A stretch of 64,000 bases of DNA from Lophium mytilinum (lineage: Eukaryota > Ascomycota > Dothideomycetes > Mytilinidiales > Mytilinidiaceae): positions 1,357,832 to 1,421,831 of the forward strand of contig MU004191.1 of the NCBI GenBank assembly GCA_010093605.1. The letters are read 5' to 3'. Numbering within the stretch: position 1 is the first letter of the stretch; each line of letters starts with the position of its first letter. A program made the translations under genes and the position numbers. Shown here piece after piece: positions 32,263-43,400 of the stretch. Below the pieces are notes generated by a model. That model saw only the letters and a list, made by a program, of their open reading frames with translations, was not told where the DNA came from and did no database searches.

Positions 32263-32516
32263 ATCCCATTAACCAGGTGTTGAAACCACGATGAATCAAG
32301 AGTGGGCTTCAAGCTTGAATATAGAGGGGCGGTATAGGGATGAATGCGATCGACAAAGCGGTGCCGGATAGATGGACTCCAGGGTTGACGTGATCCTTAT
32401 GAGTGGAGAAATTCAGCCCTGTGACCCTTGAGGGAAATTAGATAATCAAAGCCACCATGTAACGCTGTACCTTGCAGCTGAGGCTCCAAAACCTTTTCCA
32501 GCTCTTACAAGGCTTC

Positions 32517-32647
32517 AGCTCTTGGGCACGTTCGTTTTCTGCATCTTTCATCAAGGCTGGTTCCGCGATTAAATGTGCTCTTCGTAGTCTAGAATAGAAT
32601 AATGCCTAGGCACAGTCGGACCGACTGTAGGGCTATTCTACTACCCC
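32517..32647 (+). repeat. Direct repeat copy A (131 bp) left of the APH locus
   Basis: It aligns with 34519-34646 (shared AGCTCTTGGGCA, CCGCGA, GTAGTCTAG, CTAGGCACAGTCGG, CCGACTGTAGGG). Near its end it has the palindrome ACAGTCGG-A-CCGACTGT, also present in copy B. The pair brackets the APH-like gene at a spacing of about 2 kb. There is no coding content. Confidence 0.75.
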
Positions 32648-32747
32648 AGTCTACACAATCCTGACTCCTCTGCTCTTTCATCTTCCCCCAAAAAACATCT
32701 AATGCTATGTCTATAGTCAATCTCATTCAGAGAACAGGGTTGACGCT

Positions 32748-32761
32748 GTCTGAGGTGGCCT
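32748..32761 (+). repeat. Inverted-repeat arm, left of the APH gene
   Basis: GTCTGAGGTGGCCT is an exact 14 bp inverse of 34489-34502 on the far side of the APH-like gene. The adjoining TTGACGC is shared less exactly. This resembles terminal inverted repeats of a DNA-transposon-like unit. Confidence 0.6.
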
Positions 32762-32788
32762 GAACAGTTTTCAGACTGTGAAGACTAC

Positions 32789-34141
32789 TCAAGCATTTTG
32801 AGCTTTACACTCTGCATCATAAGCCTTCAGCTGCTCCATCTTCATATCTGCGAATTGCTCCATCTCCTCTCTTGTTTCCTTGTCAAGCACATCGTCTCCT
32901 GGCCTATGGAGCGCAGCCCAATAAATCGCATCAACATCAAAACTCTTCCTAATTCCATAGTCAAACCAAAACCTCCCCGAGTCCCAGGAACCGCGCATGC
33001 GTGTAGATAGAAGTACAGTATTGTGGCTCCCTTCCGCCTTCGCCCTCGCCCTCGCTTCCACCCTTTTCATCGCCCGCAAGAACTGCTCCATTCGCGGCAC
33101 GTAATGCGCCACGAAAGCTTCCATCGTGTAGCGCTCAAGCCACATGTCCGGACCCAGCAAGAGCAACCACCATGGCGGATCGTACGCAAATTGTACTGGC
33201 AGTGTGTTTGAGAACTCAAAATCTAGGACAGCCGTGATGCGCAGAAGTTTTGGGTCTGCAAGCATGTTCGCAATCCGTAGGTCGTCGCAGTAGGGTTTGA
33301 AAGGCCCGGTGTCGGCAAGACAGTAGCGATCGACCGACTGTTTGAAGCGGTGACGGGCGATAAAGCGCCTCTTCGCATCTTCTCTACTTGTAACGAGGTT
33401 TCGTTGCGTCCGCAGATGGACAAGATGCTCGTCAGCGAGAGAGTAGAGAAAGGCTTTTGCTGAGGTAAAAGGCGCCGCGGGGAAGCCACTTATAGGGTAA
33501 TTCGACACAACAGACGCTAATTCGTTCATGTTGTAGGTAAAGGGTCTCTCGCTAGCAGTCCACTCGTTCGAGGACGGCTTCCGGGATATCGCTCCAATAG
33601 CGGAGAAGTCTAGCTGGGACAGTTGCAGCATATAGTCGGCCAGTTGCTTATAGATATAATCTAATTTCTCACCGTCTACGTTCTCCGCAAGGATCACCTC
33701 TTCTTGTTTAGTTTTGGTTGGCTTCTTTAAGAAGAGTTCTAGCGACGTTCCGGGCATAAAGTCCATGATAATAAATGGACCGAGCTGCTGGGGACTGTCT
33801 TCGGTCATGCCCCAGCTGAGCACTTGGGGCACGGGGATCGTTGTCCGCTCACGCAGATAATTCAGGATCTGTGCTTCATTTCTAACCTTTTACTCCCGGA
33901 GAATTGTAGCTGTGTGTCCTGGTTTTGGAAAGCGAACTAGAACTTTCCGCCTATCGCCGAATCTCACAACGAAACTGAGGTTGAATGAACCTTTGAGGTA
34001 GCTGTCAAGCTCGGCTGAGCTGCCTCCTACTTGACTAGCGGCGAAGGCAACGATCTCTTGCTTTGTATCGATGGCCTTAGATACCCAGGCCTTGAACTCA
34101 TTGTCGCAATCTGTTTCGGCTAGCTCGTCGAATACAGTCAT
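32789..34141 (-). pseudogene. APH-family phosphotransferase gene with an internal stop
   Basis: One frame runs from the ATG at 34141 to the stop at 32789 (451 codons), but codon 84 is TAA (33890-33892). Both sides belong to one protein: before the stop, LSFVVRFGDRRKVLVRFPKPG; after it, KVRNEAQILNYL, TIPVPQVLSWG, FIIMDFMPGTSLE, the catalytic loop PFKPYCDDLRIANML, then LDFEF. This is the fungal aminoglycoside/choline-kinase-like (APH) family, where C-D-D-L-R-x-x-N replaces the usual HxDxxxxN. No intron with normal signals removes the stop: the only GT...AG pair around it would be 12 nt. It is either a recently inactivated gene, a strain polymorphism or a read error. It lies within nested repeats, which favours inactivation. 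Confidence 0.75.
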
Positions 34142-34409
34142 CTCCCCGTCAAGCCAGAATCAGATGTGGGGAGTGATTACTTCTGGGCAGAAATAAGATC
34201 AAGAAGTGATTGTGGTTGTTCGACATGCATCATCGGAGTTGCCAATGAGCTCGCGAGAATGTGCTGTGCCGCAACATATTTGAGGGCCAGTTCACTCGAG
34301 ACCAGGGGCCGCAATCGGACCTTCTGAGCTAAGGGTCGAAAGTCTTTCCAGCTGTTAAGACGCGTCAGCTCCTGTAGTATTCTAATGCGAGGACCGTGTT
34401 GTGTACAAT

Positions 34410-34514
34410 GGCTTGACGCCGTCTGAAGCCCCCCAGTAGGTTTCCAGAAGCCGTGAAACTACAGTTTCAGTGATCGTGACAGCACCCTAGGCCACCTCAG
34501 ACGCTGTCACAGCC
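34410..34514. mobile_element. Short inverted-repeat element (MITE-like, 105 bp)
   Basis: The left arm GGCTTGACGCCGTCTGAAG and right arm (inverse GGCTGTGACAGCGTCTGAGG) are imperfect inverted repeats about 19 nt long around a non-coding core with a small palindrome (GAAACT, 2 nt, AGTTTC at about 34455-34468). It sits directly before direct-repeat copy B, upstream of the APH-like gene. No target-site duplication was established. Confidence 0.5.
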
Positions 34515-34518
34515 CCGT

Positions 34519-34646
34519 AGCTCTTGGGCATGTATGTTTGTCAACGTTTTTTACGAAGTATCAGGATAGCATCCGCGACAGAATGTGGTCTTTGTAGTCT
34601 AGTGACTAGGCACAGTCGGGCCGACTGTAGGGTTGTTGTACGCCCC
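34519..34646 (+). repeat. Direct repeat copy B (128 bp) right of the APH locus
   Basis: Partner of 32517-32647; it contains ACAGTCGG-G-CCGACTGT. It begins a few bases after the 105 bp inverted-repeat element. Confidence 0.75.
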
Positions 34647-36053
34647 TTTTTCAGCTGCCCAGAACCCAACCTCAAACAGCATCAATGCGAAAAGAAAACT
34701 GCTTCTTGAGTCCCAATCAGGAAATAATGTCCTTCCTCCGCATACGGTCTCCGTTACCGCTCACGCCTCGCAACGGCGTCGGGTAAAATTCCACACGTCC
34801 GTCGAACAAAGGTTCGGTGACAGCTTCCATCCCATCGGCCCCCCACAAGAAATGTGGAGGCGGCGCCACCACCGGGGATCCGCTGCAAGGGCTCCACCCA
34901 CCCCCCTGCCAGAAGTGAGATTTAAAGCAGCGAGACGGGCGGAAATAGCCACGAGGTTCCGCCCCGCTGTCACTCTTTTGGCCCGACACTACCCTCACGC
35001 AACCACCCTCTTTTGCTTCTCTGATGAACCAGTTTGCTGTCCTTAAGGACGTGGCATTAGTCCCGCATGGTCTGCGCCTTTGGGGCCGCCCAGGCCAAGA
35101 GAACCTTGGAAGTGAACAGGTACAGCCGCAGTTGATGGACCCAGCCCATTCAATCCAGCATGCGGAGAAACAGCATCATCGTCCCTTCACCCAGTGCCAC
35201 CACGCCGGGACTGAGCGAGAATGAGGCAGTGGTGGTGCTGCACTCAAGTTGAGGCACGCCGAGGTCTGTCTCCGGGCTTGACCCCTCCGAGCATCCGACC
35301 TTCAGCGCAGTACCCAGCATCGTCTGTTCACGAGGGAGTGGCGTGGGCGGCGAGAAGTCCCATATGGTAGGCAGAAGCCACTGCATGAACCAAGGCGGTG
35401 GAAGGCATCGGGTGAATAAACCGAGACTCTCTTCCCTAATTCAATTCTGACAGCTGTGACTCTACTTTCTCGTTGTTTCACTTCCTTCCTCCAATCTCTC
35501 GATCTGTTTCGTCATATAGCATTGCAGCGTATGCATACCGGTCACATCATCAGGGATTTCGCTGTCAAAAAATCTGCTCCTCATCCTCTCTCATTGCCGT
35601 GTCAGGACGCTCGCTATGCCATGCTCTCCTTGCAGCAAACAGGTACCTACTAAACACTACCAACTCCTATCCCGCGAGCTCGCTGCCGTCCTACCACGAC
35701 TACTGGAGCTACCTAACAGCTCCTAACAGCCCACCTTCGTCCAACGCGCGTCTCAAATTGCGCGCAATCTAACCCCACACAGATCTGCGGCCTTGGCTAG
35801 ATCGAGCCGCCGTTCCGTCCATTTCACCATGGTGATCCATCTCGATGCTCGGGAGAACGGGCAGCACCGCCTCCCCGCACTCGTTCGCGTCCAACGTCTG
35901 CGCTGGTTTTCCTACACGCGGTGCACCCAGTCCAGACCCCGTCGCCTGCGCGATAAAAGCCTTCACAAGTGCGCCCGCGCGCTGGAACCTCGGAGGTGAG
36001 CTCCGTGGCGCCACCGCCCCTCAGGACAGTAGAAAATGTTCCCTCTTAAGCGT
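34647..36053. other. Gene-free interval
   Basis: About 1.4 kb. Many short overlapping open frames on both strands (34633-36057), none with family resemblance or codon bias. I see no repeat or RNA gene. Confidence 0.45.
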
Positions 36054-37200
36054 TTAGCTCGTATTCAGCGGCGTGGTGAAGTCCGAGTAGTTGCAGTACT
36101 CGACCCACCCGTCCAAGTCCATGAGCTTGATGACGGTGCTGAAGTTCTCGGCGTCGGCGTTGGCGCCGCAGTAGCTGTCCACTTCGGACTTGGTCACTTT
36201 TTTGCCGGCGTCGGGGTACTCAATGTGGAAGACGGGCTTGTGGTGCGTGATGAAGGCGGTGAAGTTTGAGCACTCGGAGTACTGGGCGCATTGCTCGTTG
36301 ACGCTGAAGTGGACGAGGGGGAGGACGTCGTCGATGATGGCGGCGGCGTTCTTGAGGCCCATGGAGAGTTTGTGGGCGAGGGTGGCGTTGGAGAGGAAGG
36401 AGAGGAAGGAGATGCTGTCGGCTGGGGTGAGTGAGAGCCCGTTGGTGTTGGACTTCGGGTGGGTGTTAGTTATGTTGCATATACTTGTCAATCTACACTC
36501 TGTTTTGACGCTTTGTGGGAAAGAGAGGTAGGGAGAAGGCGGGGAGAGAGCGTACATAGCCATCAACGTTATCTGGATCAACACCATCACACCCCTTCTG
36601 CGCGGCTAGCTCTACCCTCTTCGTCATGATGTTCCGCACATTCGTGCTGTTAAGATTGAGCCAGTACTCTCCGGGCCACCCATCCATCTCCTTCCCTTTA
36701 TCCGCATCCTTGAAGTCGCCGCTATCTGGTCTGTCTGGCTCATAGCTGCCCGCACTGAAGTAGCAAATCACCTTCTTTCCCAGCTTGTGCAGCGTAGATA
36801 TGACCTCGGCGCTGTTCGTGAAGAGGTCGATGTCATACACCTCGACGTCCGGCGTTATGGATGTTGCGTCGGACGACAGCTCCAGCGGGTTCTGCAGCAC
36901 AATCTGCCAGGTGCTGTTGACGGTTGGCGCCCATGTGGGCTGTACGGTGGGCGATGGGAGGGGAGAAACAGTGCTTGTTGGAGCAGAAGAGGGTGACGAA
37001 GGGTCGTTGTTTCCGCTCCCTTTGCGGGTTAAACCAACACCGAGGCCGATTGCGAGAGCGATGACAATAATGATCACAACGGCACAGGCGATGAGGCTGA
37101 TACGTTTACGGCGGCTGCGATGCTCAATTGGGGCGTTGGATAGTTTAGAAGACATTGTGGTGTGGAGTAGGGGGTATTCGCTAGGAGTCGTGGAGACCAT
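36054..37200 (-). CDS. GH114 endo-alpha-1,4-polygalactosaminidase family protein
   Basis: The model is complement(join(36054..36452, 36556..37200)), 347 residues. One transmembrane anchor (about 33-58: ISLIACAVVIIIVIALAIGL) is followed by a Ser/Pro stalk, then a TIM-barrel domain with WQIVLQNPLEL, VEVYDIDLF, KKVICYFSAGSYEPDRPDSG, KGCDGVDPDNVDGY and, in exon 2, HIEYPDAGKKV. This matches GH114 (PF03537), which cleaves galactosaminogalactan, an exopolysaccharide of filamentous fungi. The acidic residues of YDIDLF and GVDPDNVD are probable active-site residues, by family analogy. The 103 nt intron is phase 0. A second in-frame ATG at 37155 could be the true start. Confidence 0.88.
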
Positions 37201-38252
37201 GGAGAGTGTCTTGAGAATTGAGAGGCTTTGGAATATGATGCGAGTAGGCGTTACAGTTATATAATAGGATCAGACCATATAAGTTGCTGCGACACAGGAG
37301 TGAGTTGCTCCTCTGCAAGTGCTAGTGGTGCAGACGTCCTCTCCTTTCACGCGACGGTCGAGGCTGAGCAGAGCAGCAACCCGAGCGACATTGAAAGAAC
37401 AAAATCTAGAGAGCTAGAGAGCTAGAGAGCTAGTACCTTGGTAATGAAGGATTTTAGCGTATTGAGTTGGAAGACTAACGTGCTCCTCCTGGCGCGAGTG
37501 TGGCTGAGCAGGCAAGCTCGGCCAGGGAGCTTTAGATTGCGTGGGCTGATGATATTCTACGATTATCATACCGGGCGCGGAACTGGTCGTGTATGAAGAA
37601 AGAGAGATACCCAGGTATGGCAGAGGGCGATGCGCTGGTGGGAGTAATGGCGACAGCATGGTCAAGAATGCGTGCATAAAGGCAACAAGGGAGGTTTCAA
37701 ACAGCTGCAATATATTCTAGAAGTGCAACTGTAGGCGAGCAGCTGCGCCTCATCTGGAGAGTAAAAGCATTGGAAGGGTTCCTGCGGGCACGGGCCGATT
37801 ACTAGCTAGACACGGGGCTCATCGCAGCTAGTACATACGCTATGAGCCTTCAGCTACCATTTCTTGTCCCTTCTCTCAATCTCCTACAGCTCGCCACGAA
37901 GGCCTCGATCACAGATCGGCAGCATGGTTAAACCCCGGCATCCAGTATCATGATCATGCCACCACAACAGTTGTGCAACCTAATTGGCTTCCCAGCAAAG
38001 TCGTTCGACCTTCCCTTTTGACTTTTGAACAGCCGAAAAGGGGCATTCGGGTTGTTTTGAGACAATCTGTTCATCCGGGTTTGGCACTTGCACTCGATCT
38101 TATAGTTCATAAAACTATATCTTGCCGTTCCACTCAAACTTTGCTTCTGTCTACTATTGCAGACATGGCGATATTATGATGCTAGCAAACTATACACTTC
38201 GCGCCTAGCCAATCCGCCGAGTAGTCATAGATAGAAAGCGTAGAAAATGCCA
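37201..38252. other. Intergenic with a small tandem repeat
   Basis: About 1 kb upstream of the GH114 gene. It contains three tandem copies of CTAGAGAG plus CTAG at 37406-37433. No gene seen. Confidence 0.5.
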
Positions 38253-39265
38253 CTACAACCTTACCGCCATCGTCAGGGTGTACGTGCGGGAGTACCCACT
38301 CATCGTGACCCAAAGCATTGGAGGATCTGTCCTGACCTGCTCCGTAGTCGCGCCGCTGATCGAGGTGACCGGGCCGGGATAAGTCACGGGAATCGTCGTT
38401 CCGAAGGTATTGCTATCGGAGGTGATCATCACTCTTAAGGTTGACATGCCGTATGCTGAAAGATTGTACTTGATGTTGGGGTTGCAATGTCGCGTATTTG
38501 ACGAATGACGAATTGCAGGGTGAGATCATCGTATTTAGGGGTAGTGAGTGGCCAGGTGGAGCTGCTCTTGTTAGAGAGGTAGCCATGAAGGCTGGGGGAA
38601 TACTTACAGCCTTGTATCTCTGTGACGACAGTTCCAACCCAAATTTGAGGCAAGGAGAGCTGCTGTGAACTTCTATTCACCTCGGCGCTTGCGACGTCGG
38701 TCTGCCTTAGGTGTTTTTGGTGTATCTTGTACCTGTAAACCAAAAGCCGGAATGTCACTCTATGGATAGGATGCAACCCGAGAAGATGCCGTGTGTTCGT
38801 TGCTCCAGCAACTGCAAGAAGATTGTCAAAAGCTCCACTACCTCCAGACGTGTTGATCCATTCGGCCGATGTGCATGCTGGAACATCAGAATCGTAATAA
38901 TTGGTGGTTGCCCATCGAGGCACGATCATCAGACCATCATGTCCATTCGCAGCGAGCGTGGTTGTGAGCGGCCAAGATGGATTCTCAGTATTCAACAGCA
39001 CTGAGCGGGTATTATCTCCTATCACATACTTATTATTAGAGACTTAGTTAGTCATCCATACCCGTATAGCGTCTCCATTGTGAACTCCGGTAATGGCAAG
39101 TAGGGTTAGACCATTCACGCTGAACCTAACGGCGTTCCATATACCCACTTGCTTGAGCCAGGCAATGTTGAAGGTTATCTCCTTCAGAGTATCCGAGTAC
39201 GTAGCATCGTTCAGATCTTCGTGTGTGCTATCAAAGGTCAACAAGAGCTTCGCAGAAGGCCCCAT
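38253..39265 (-). CDS. Unresolved multi-exon gene or decaying gene
   Basis: Three minus-strand coding pieces look related. 39265 down to about 39059 (ITFNIAWLKQVGIWNAVRFS) reads through a plausible intron (GTATGG to AATAAG) into 38435-39025 (LLNTENPSWPLTTTLAANGH, ATTNYYDSDVPACTSAEW). A final piece at 38253-38447 (LRVMITSDSNTFGTTIPVTY) follows a TTTCAG acceptor. Two further introns near 38690-38735 and 38560-38610 are needed but their boundaries are ambiguous, and an alternative last exon ends at 38413. The Trp/Thr/Asn-rich character suggests a beta-rich surface or secreted protein, by inference. No family recognised; no signal peptide found at the chosen ATG. Confidence 0.3.
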
Positions 39266-39447
39266 GAATACTTACGTTGTGTGAGAACTATGCGAAAACG
39301 CGTTGAGATTCGATGGGGTTGCGAGCTATTGCTTGAGTGCATCAAGCTTAATACATGCCAGACTCCATGTGTACGACGTTGGTGTGGTGAGCTAAACGTT
39401 TGTGCTACTCCCTAGAGGCTGTTGGAACTAAAAAGCGGTATGCGGAT

Positions 39448-39493
39448 GAGGAAACTTGAGTTGTCGGTATGAGGAAACTTGAGTTGTCGGTAT
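39448..39493 (+). repeat. 23 bp tandem duplication
   Basis: The unit beginning GAGGAAACTTGAGTTGTCGG occurs twice back to back, followed by a partial third start (TATGAGGG). Confidence 0.7.
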
Positions 39494-40130
39494 GAGGGTT
39501 TCCCCAAGCGGCCATGTCACGGGCTTAATGATAGATGTATATATGCTTATGTACCCTTATTGAGCATCGTTTGAGGTCCTCTGGTATGTTATTGCTATTC
39601 AAGAAGGACCAGCTTTGACAAGCCTGATAGTTCTCCGGACCACCCTTCTGAAAGTATATGAGGACCTTGGCTTCCCTCTGCAAAGCACTCGCACTCGACT
39701 TACAGCAAACACCCTGGCCTCAGCACGTTCACAGCACAGCTACACACACTAGAAACCTCACACAACACAGTATCTTAGTTGACAACGAAAGGTATGTGTC
39801 TAGGCGCCAGAGCAAGAAGAAGGTTGAGTTGAAAGCCGCAGCCGAGATAGAAAAGAAAGAGGAACGGGTTTGCAATGCACCTATGGTGTTCATCTAGTTC
39901 TATAATGACGACAAGCTGGTCCATTAGAACTAGTTGGAGAACACTAAGTTTCTTCGACGCCGCGGGGAGGAAATGAAGAAGGCTCTTCTAGAGACCTCAG
40001 ACGGCGTCGAACTGCTGCCTGAGTGTGCCACCTTTTTCTTGCCTAATTCGTAGCGTGATATGTGCACTTGCCTGCCACTGCCTGGGGTTCCCTGGTATAG
40101 GATACTAATAGAGACCGGGCAAGCGTATGC

Positions 40131-40260
40131 ACTTCGAATCTGCGTACACCCTGTTGACGCTGTCTGGGTTAGCCTCACAAGCTTACAAGTCCTCTAAAAT
40201 GCCGGTCATCTCTCCTATTCAAGATGCTGAAAATACTATGAGGCTCCTCACGCAGCGGTG
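40131..40260 (+). repeat. Dispersed repeat, copy 2
   Basis: It aligns with 11761-11897 over about 130 bp. It lies about 200 bp upstream of the Nup2-type gene start, within its likely promoter. Confidence 0.7.
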
Positions 40261-40458
40261 AATGAAGGTGATGGGGGTGGAAGAAAGGAAGACCACGGGC
40301 CGGAATAAGTTGCTCCCGGCCACTTGGACCGAATCGGCGCCTATTTATGGCCTAGCGTGGTTCCCAAAAATCATGGGCGACGCGATCCACCTCCACCTCC
40401 ACCCCCTCGTCTTCCATACACAACAAACACCTCCCACCACTCCGCGGCCTCGGTCGTC

Positions 40459-43400
40459 ATGTCTAAACGCCAGATCGAAGTGCAAGGCACGAAGGATGGC
40501 ACCTCATTCCAAGGCGATGGATCTGCTTCCGCAAATGCTGAAGATGTCCCCAAGAGGGCGACAGCGGCGCAACTCGCGAACAGAAAGTAAGTAGAGGACC
40601 AACCGCGCAGGAAGACAGCATTACCCATCGTCGCACCTAGCTGGCCGTCGGTCGCGACTGTGTGGACAGGTGGCGCTCTGTTTCTTTGACTGCATAGAGA
40701 TTCACTGGCAGCCGCGCCTGTCCACAATCCCTTGTCCTCAATGCCTTTATAAGCTTGCACCCGCTAATGCCTTCTTCACAGACTCCGAAGTATAAAGCAG
40801 CCACTCTCGCGCAAACAAACGTCTGGCTCGGTAAGTCATGCCTCCTCCCCCCCGGCACAAGCGCTTTCAGCGTGGTCCCCCTCGAAACCCTTCTTCCCTC
40901 AACTTCAACATTGATCGTCTCGTTGCTCAAGCACAAGCTCATACCTCTCAGCAGTCCCACAATCAAGGCGGCGTCTCACAACCAAACCCCTTCGCCCAGG
41001 CGCAACTAGGAACGCCCTCGTCGGCCTTCGGATCTCAACAACAAAATGCGCCTCAACAACCGAGTCCCTTCGGACTCCAACAACCACAACAGCAGGATGG
41101 AGGCATTTTTGGGGGCGCAACAAGCAGCTTTCCTCCAGCACAATCTGCTACGCCTAGCTCATCATTCGTCAACTCATCCTTTCCAGCTTTCGGCGCGGGT
41201 GCGAACGCGAATGTAAACACAGGTTTCAGCTTCAACCCGACTCCTCCAACAGCGTCGGGTTTCAACTTCTCCGCCGGCGGGCCTAATCCGTTCGCTGCCA
41301 CAAACACCGCCGATGCTCTGAAAACTCCTGTATCAGCCGGCTTCTCAGGATCCATATTTAATCTGGCTCCTCCGCAACCCGCCGCGACGCCAGCTAAAAA
41401 CACCGCGACTCCGTCCAATGCCCAGGCATTAGCCGCGCCTTTCAGCTTTGGCGCGACCGGCGCATCAAGCGCTCCATCTCCTAGCATCTTTGGTCAAACT
41501 ACTCAGACCCTTGGTACCAATGGAGCATCTTCCAGCATCTTCGGCACAAGCACTACCCCGAATACCAATATTTTCGGCCAAGGCAATGCGCCGACGACAC
41601 CATTCTCCTCGAGCCTAGAGAAGGTGTCCAGCCCAGATGCGATGCAGACTTCACCTGATTACTCTCCCTCAAAGCCAACGTCCCCGGCCGCCACTACTTC
41701 GCAGCCTTTGGGCACGAGTCTGTTCGAGAGAATCACTCCTGCGGATCCGAAACCTCAAGATACACCAAGACAGTCTGTGGAAACTCCGCCGGCAGAGCAG
41801 CCTAGTCAACCGCCGTTCGCCGGTTTTGGGCAGACACCTGCGGCTAACAAGGCGCCTATTGCTGGTAATCCTTTTGCAAATATTGCACGCACCCCTTCGC
41901 CGGCTAAAGAAGTCGCACCACCGCGGCCTGCCGAGGAATCGAAGCCTACAAACCCTTTCTCAAAGATGCATCCACTTGACAAGCCAGGTCAATCAAGTCC
42001 ATCTCCAGCTCTAAGCCAGTCTTCCAATATCTTTGGACAACAACCAGCTTCCAATATCTTTGGACAAAAACCGGTTCCCACTCCATCCGCGAGTATATCA
42101 AAATCCTCCGAGCCGGTTGCATCTCCATCCAAACAACCGCAACCACCATCCGCGGCCACTAAGACACCATCATTTGCGCCAAATCCAACAGGTCCTCCTA
42201 TATTAGGCTTGCCTTCGTCGTCCTTTGCTCCGCCTAAGAGCAGCCCCTTGAAGTTCTCTACTCCTGTCGATGTCACACCACCATCGAGTAAACGTAGTGC
42301 TGTCATGGAACAGCTAACGATCTCGTCGACATCTACCGCAAATGTTTTTGGCAGCTCACAAGGACAACCGATGTTCAGTGCACCCCCATCTACCAATAAG
42401 TCGACCTCAGATGGAACAACTGACGCTGTCGGCTATGATCCTGTCACAGGCAAGGTCACCAGCCTGGACGTTCGCAAGGCTACTCTAGCTGATCTGGAAA
42501 AGGCCATAGGAGATGGCCCAGACCCGAACGCGGATGACCTCAGCAAGGAAATCTGGTGTCAGAGGGAAAAACTACGGATCTTGAACCGTGGATTCAAAGA
42601 TAGCATCAACCGTGCTGGTGCGTACGCGGACTTGACTAGGTACACGGTGTGGTACACAGAAGTAGGCCAGGAGATCTCCACACTCCTAGTGGCCGCAAGG
42701 AGAAAGAAGGCAGCGATAGACGAAGCCAATTCCGGCCCAATGAACCCATCGGTCAAGCGGAAAGCGGATCATAAAGGTGAAGGTCAGCAAGAAGGATCTG
42801 GCAGTGTCGCGAAGAAATCAAAGAGCGTGGAAAAGACCTCTGCCCCCCAAAAGACTGTTTCGCAAACGGCCCAGTCTCTCGAAGATGTCCTGAGTGGTCG
42901 CTCTGCTGCGCCCTCACCGCGTCCTGCCTCCAATCCACCGTCTGTTTCAGAAACATCAAAGTCACTGGAGAATATTCTGAATGGTGGCTCTGCTGCGCCC
43001 TCACCACGCCCTGGCTTAACACAGCCGTCCAACTCTCCTTTTACGAGCACTCCTGCTGCCCCCGCCAACCTGTTTTCAGGGTCGGCTTCTACAGCTGCGG
43101 GATCTTCACGGTTATCTAACCAATCCGCAAACAACCGTGCAGACTTTGCTGCTTCTGCTCCTAAATTTCCCCCGGCGTCTACATCCGGTGGTTCTAATCA
43201 GTCACCGTTCAATCCTTTCAACCCTCAAAATAAGTCGCCGGCGCCCAGTTTCTTCAGCTCTGAGGCAGCGTCTAATTCTTTCACCCCGGTCTCCAAGAAC
43301 CCAGTTTCCAATCCCTTTGACTCAGCTTCTACGACGTCCAAAGCGCCTCTAGCTAATCCATTTGGCTCTGTTTCCAAGGCGCCAGCCTCTAACCTCTTCA

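Larger units (their letters stand above)
32263..32788. other. Upstream region of the Zn2Cys6 gene with repeat material
   Basis: It contains the promoter of the zinc-cluster gene, direct-repeat copy A (32517-32647) and a distal inverted-repeat arm (32748-32761), each listed separately. Confidence 0.6.
39266..40458. other. Intergenic with repeats
   Basis: About 1.2 kb with a 23 bp tandem duplication (about 39448-39493), an inverted copy of the CGACGCCGTCTGAGG-type motif (about 39998-40015) and dispersed-repeat copy 2 (40131-40260). A short frame at 39658-39897 is Lys/Glu-rich but not recognisable. Confidence 0.5.

Noticed and set aside
34633-35386. Short frames on both strands after the APH locus
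   Set aside because: Mutual shadows without motifs; starts and stops look random.
37406-37433. CTAGAGAG triplicate as a regulatory array
   Set aside because: A simple short tandem repeat with no known factor site; kept only as a note in the intergenic entry.
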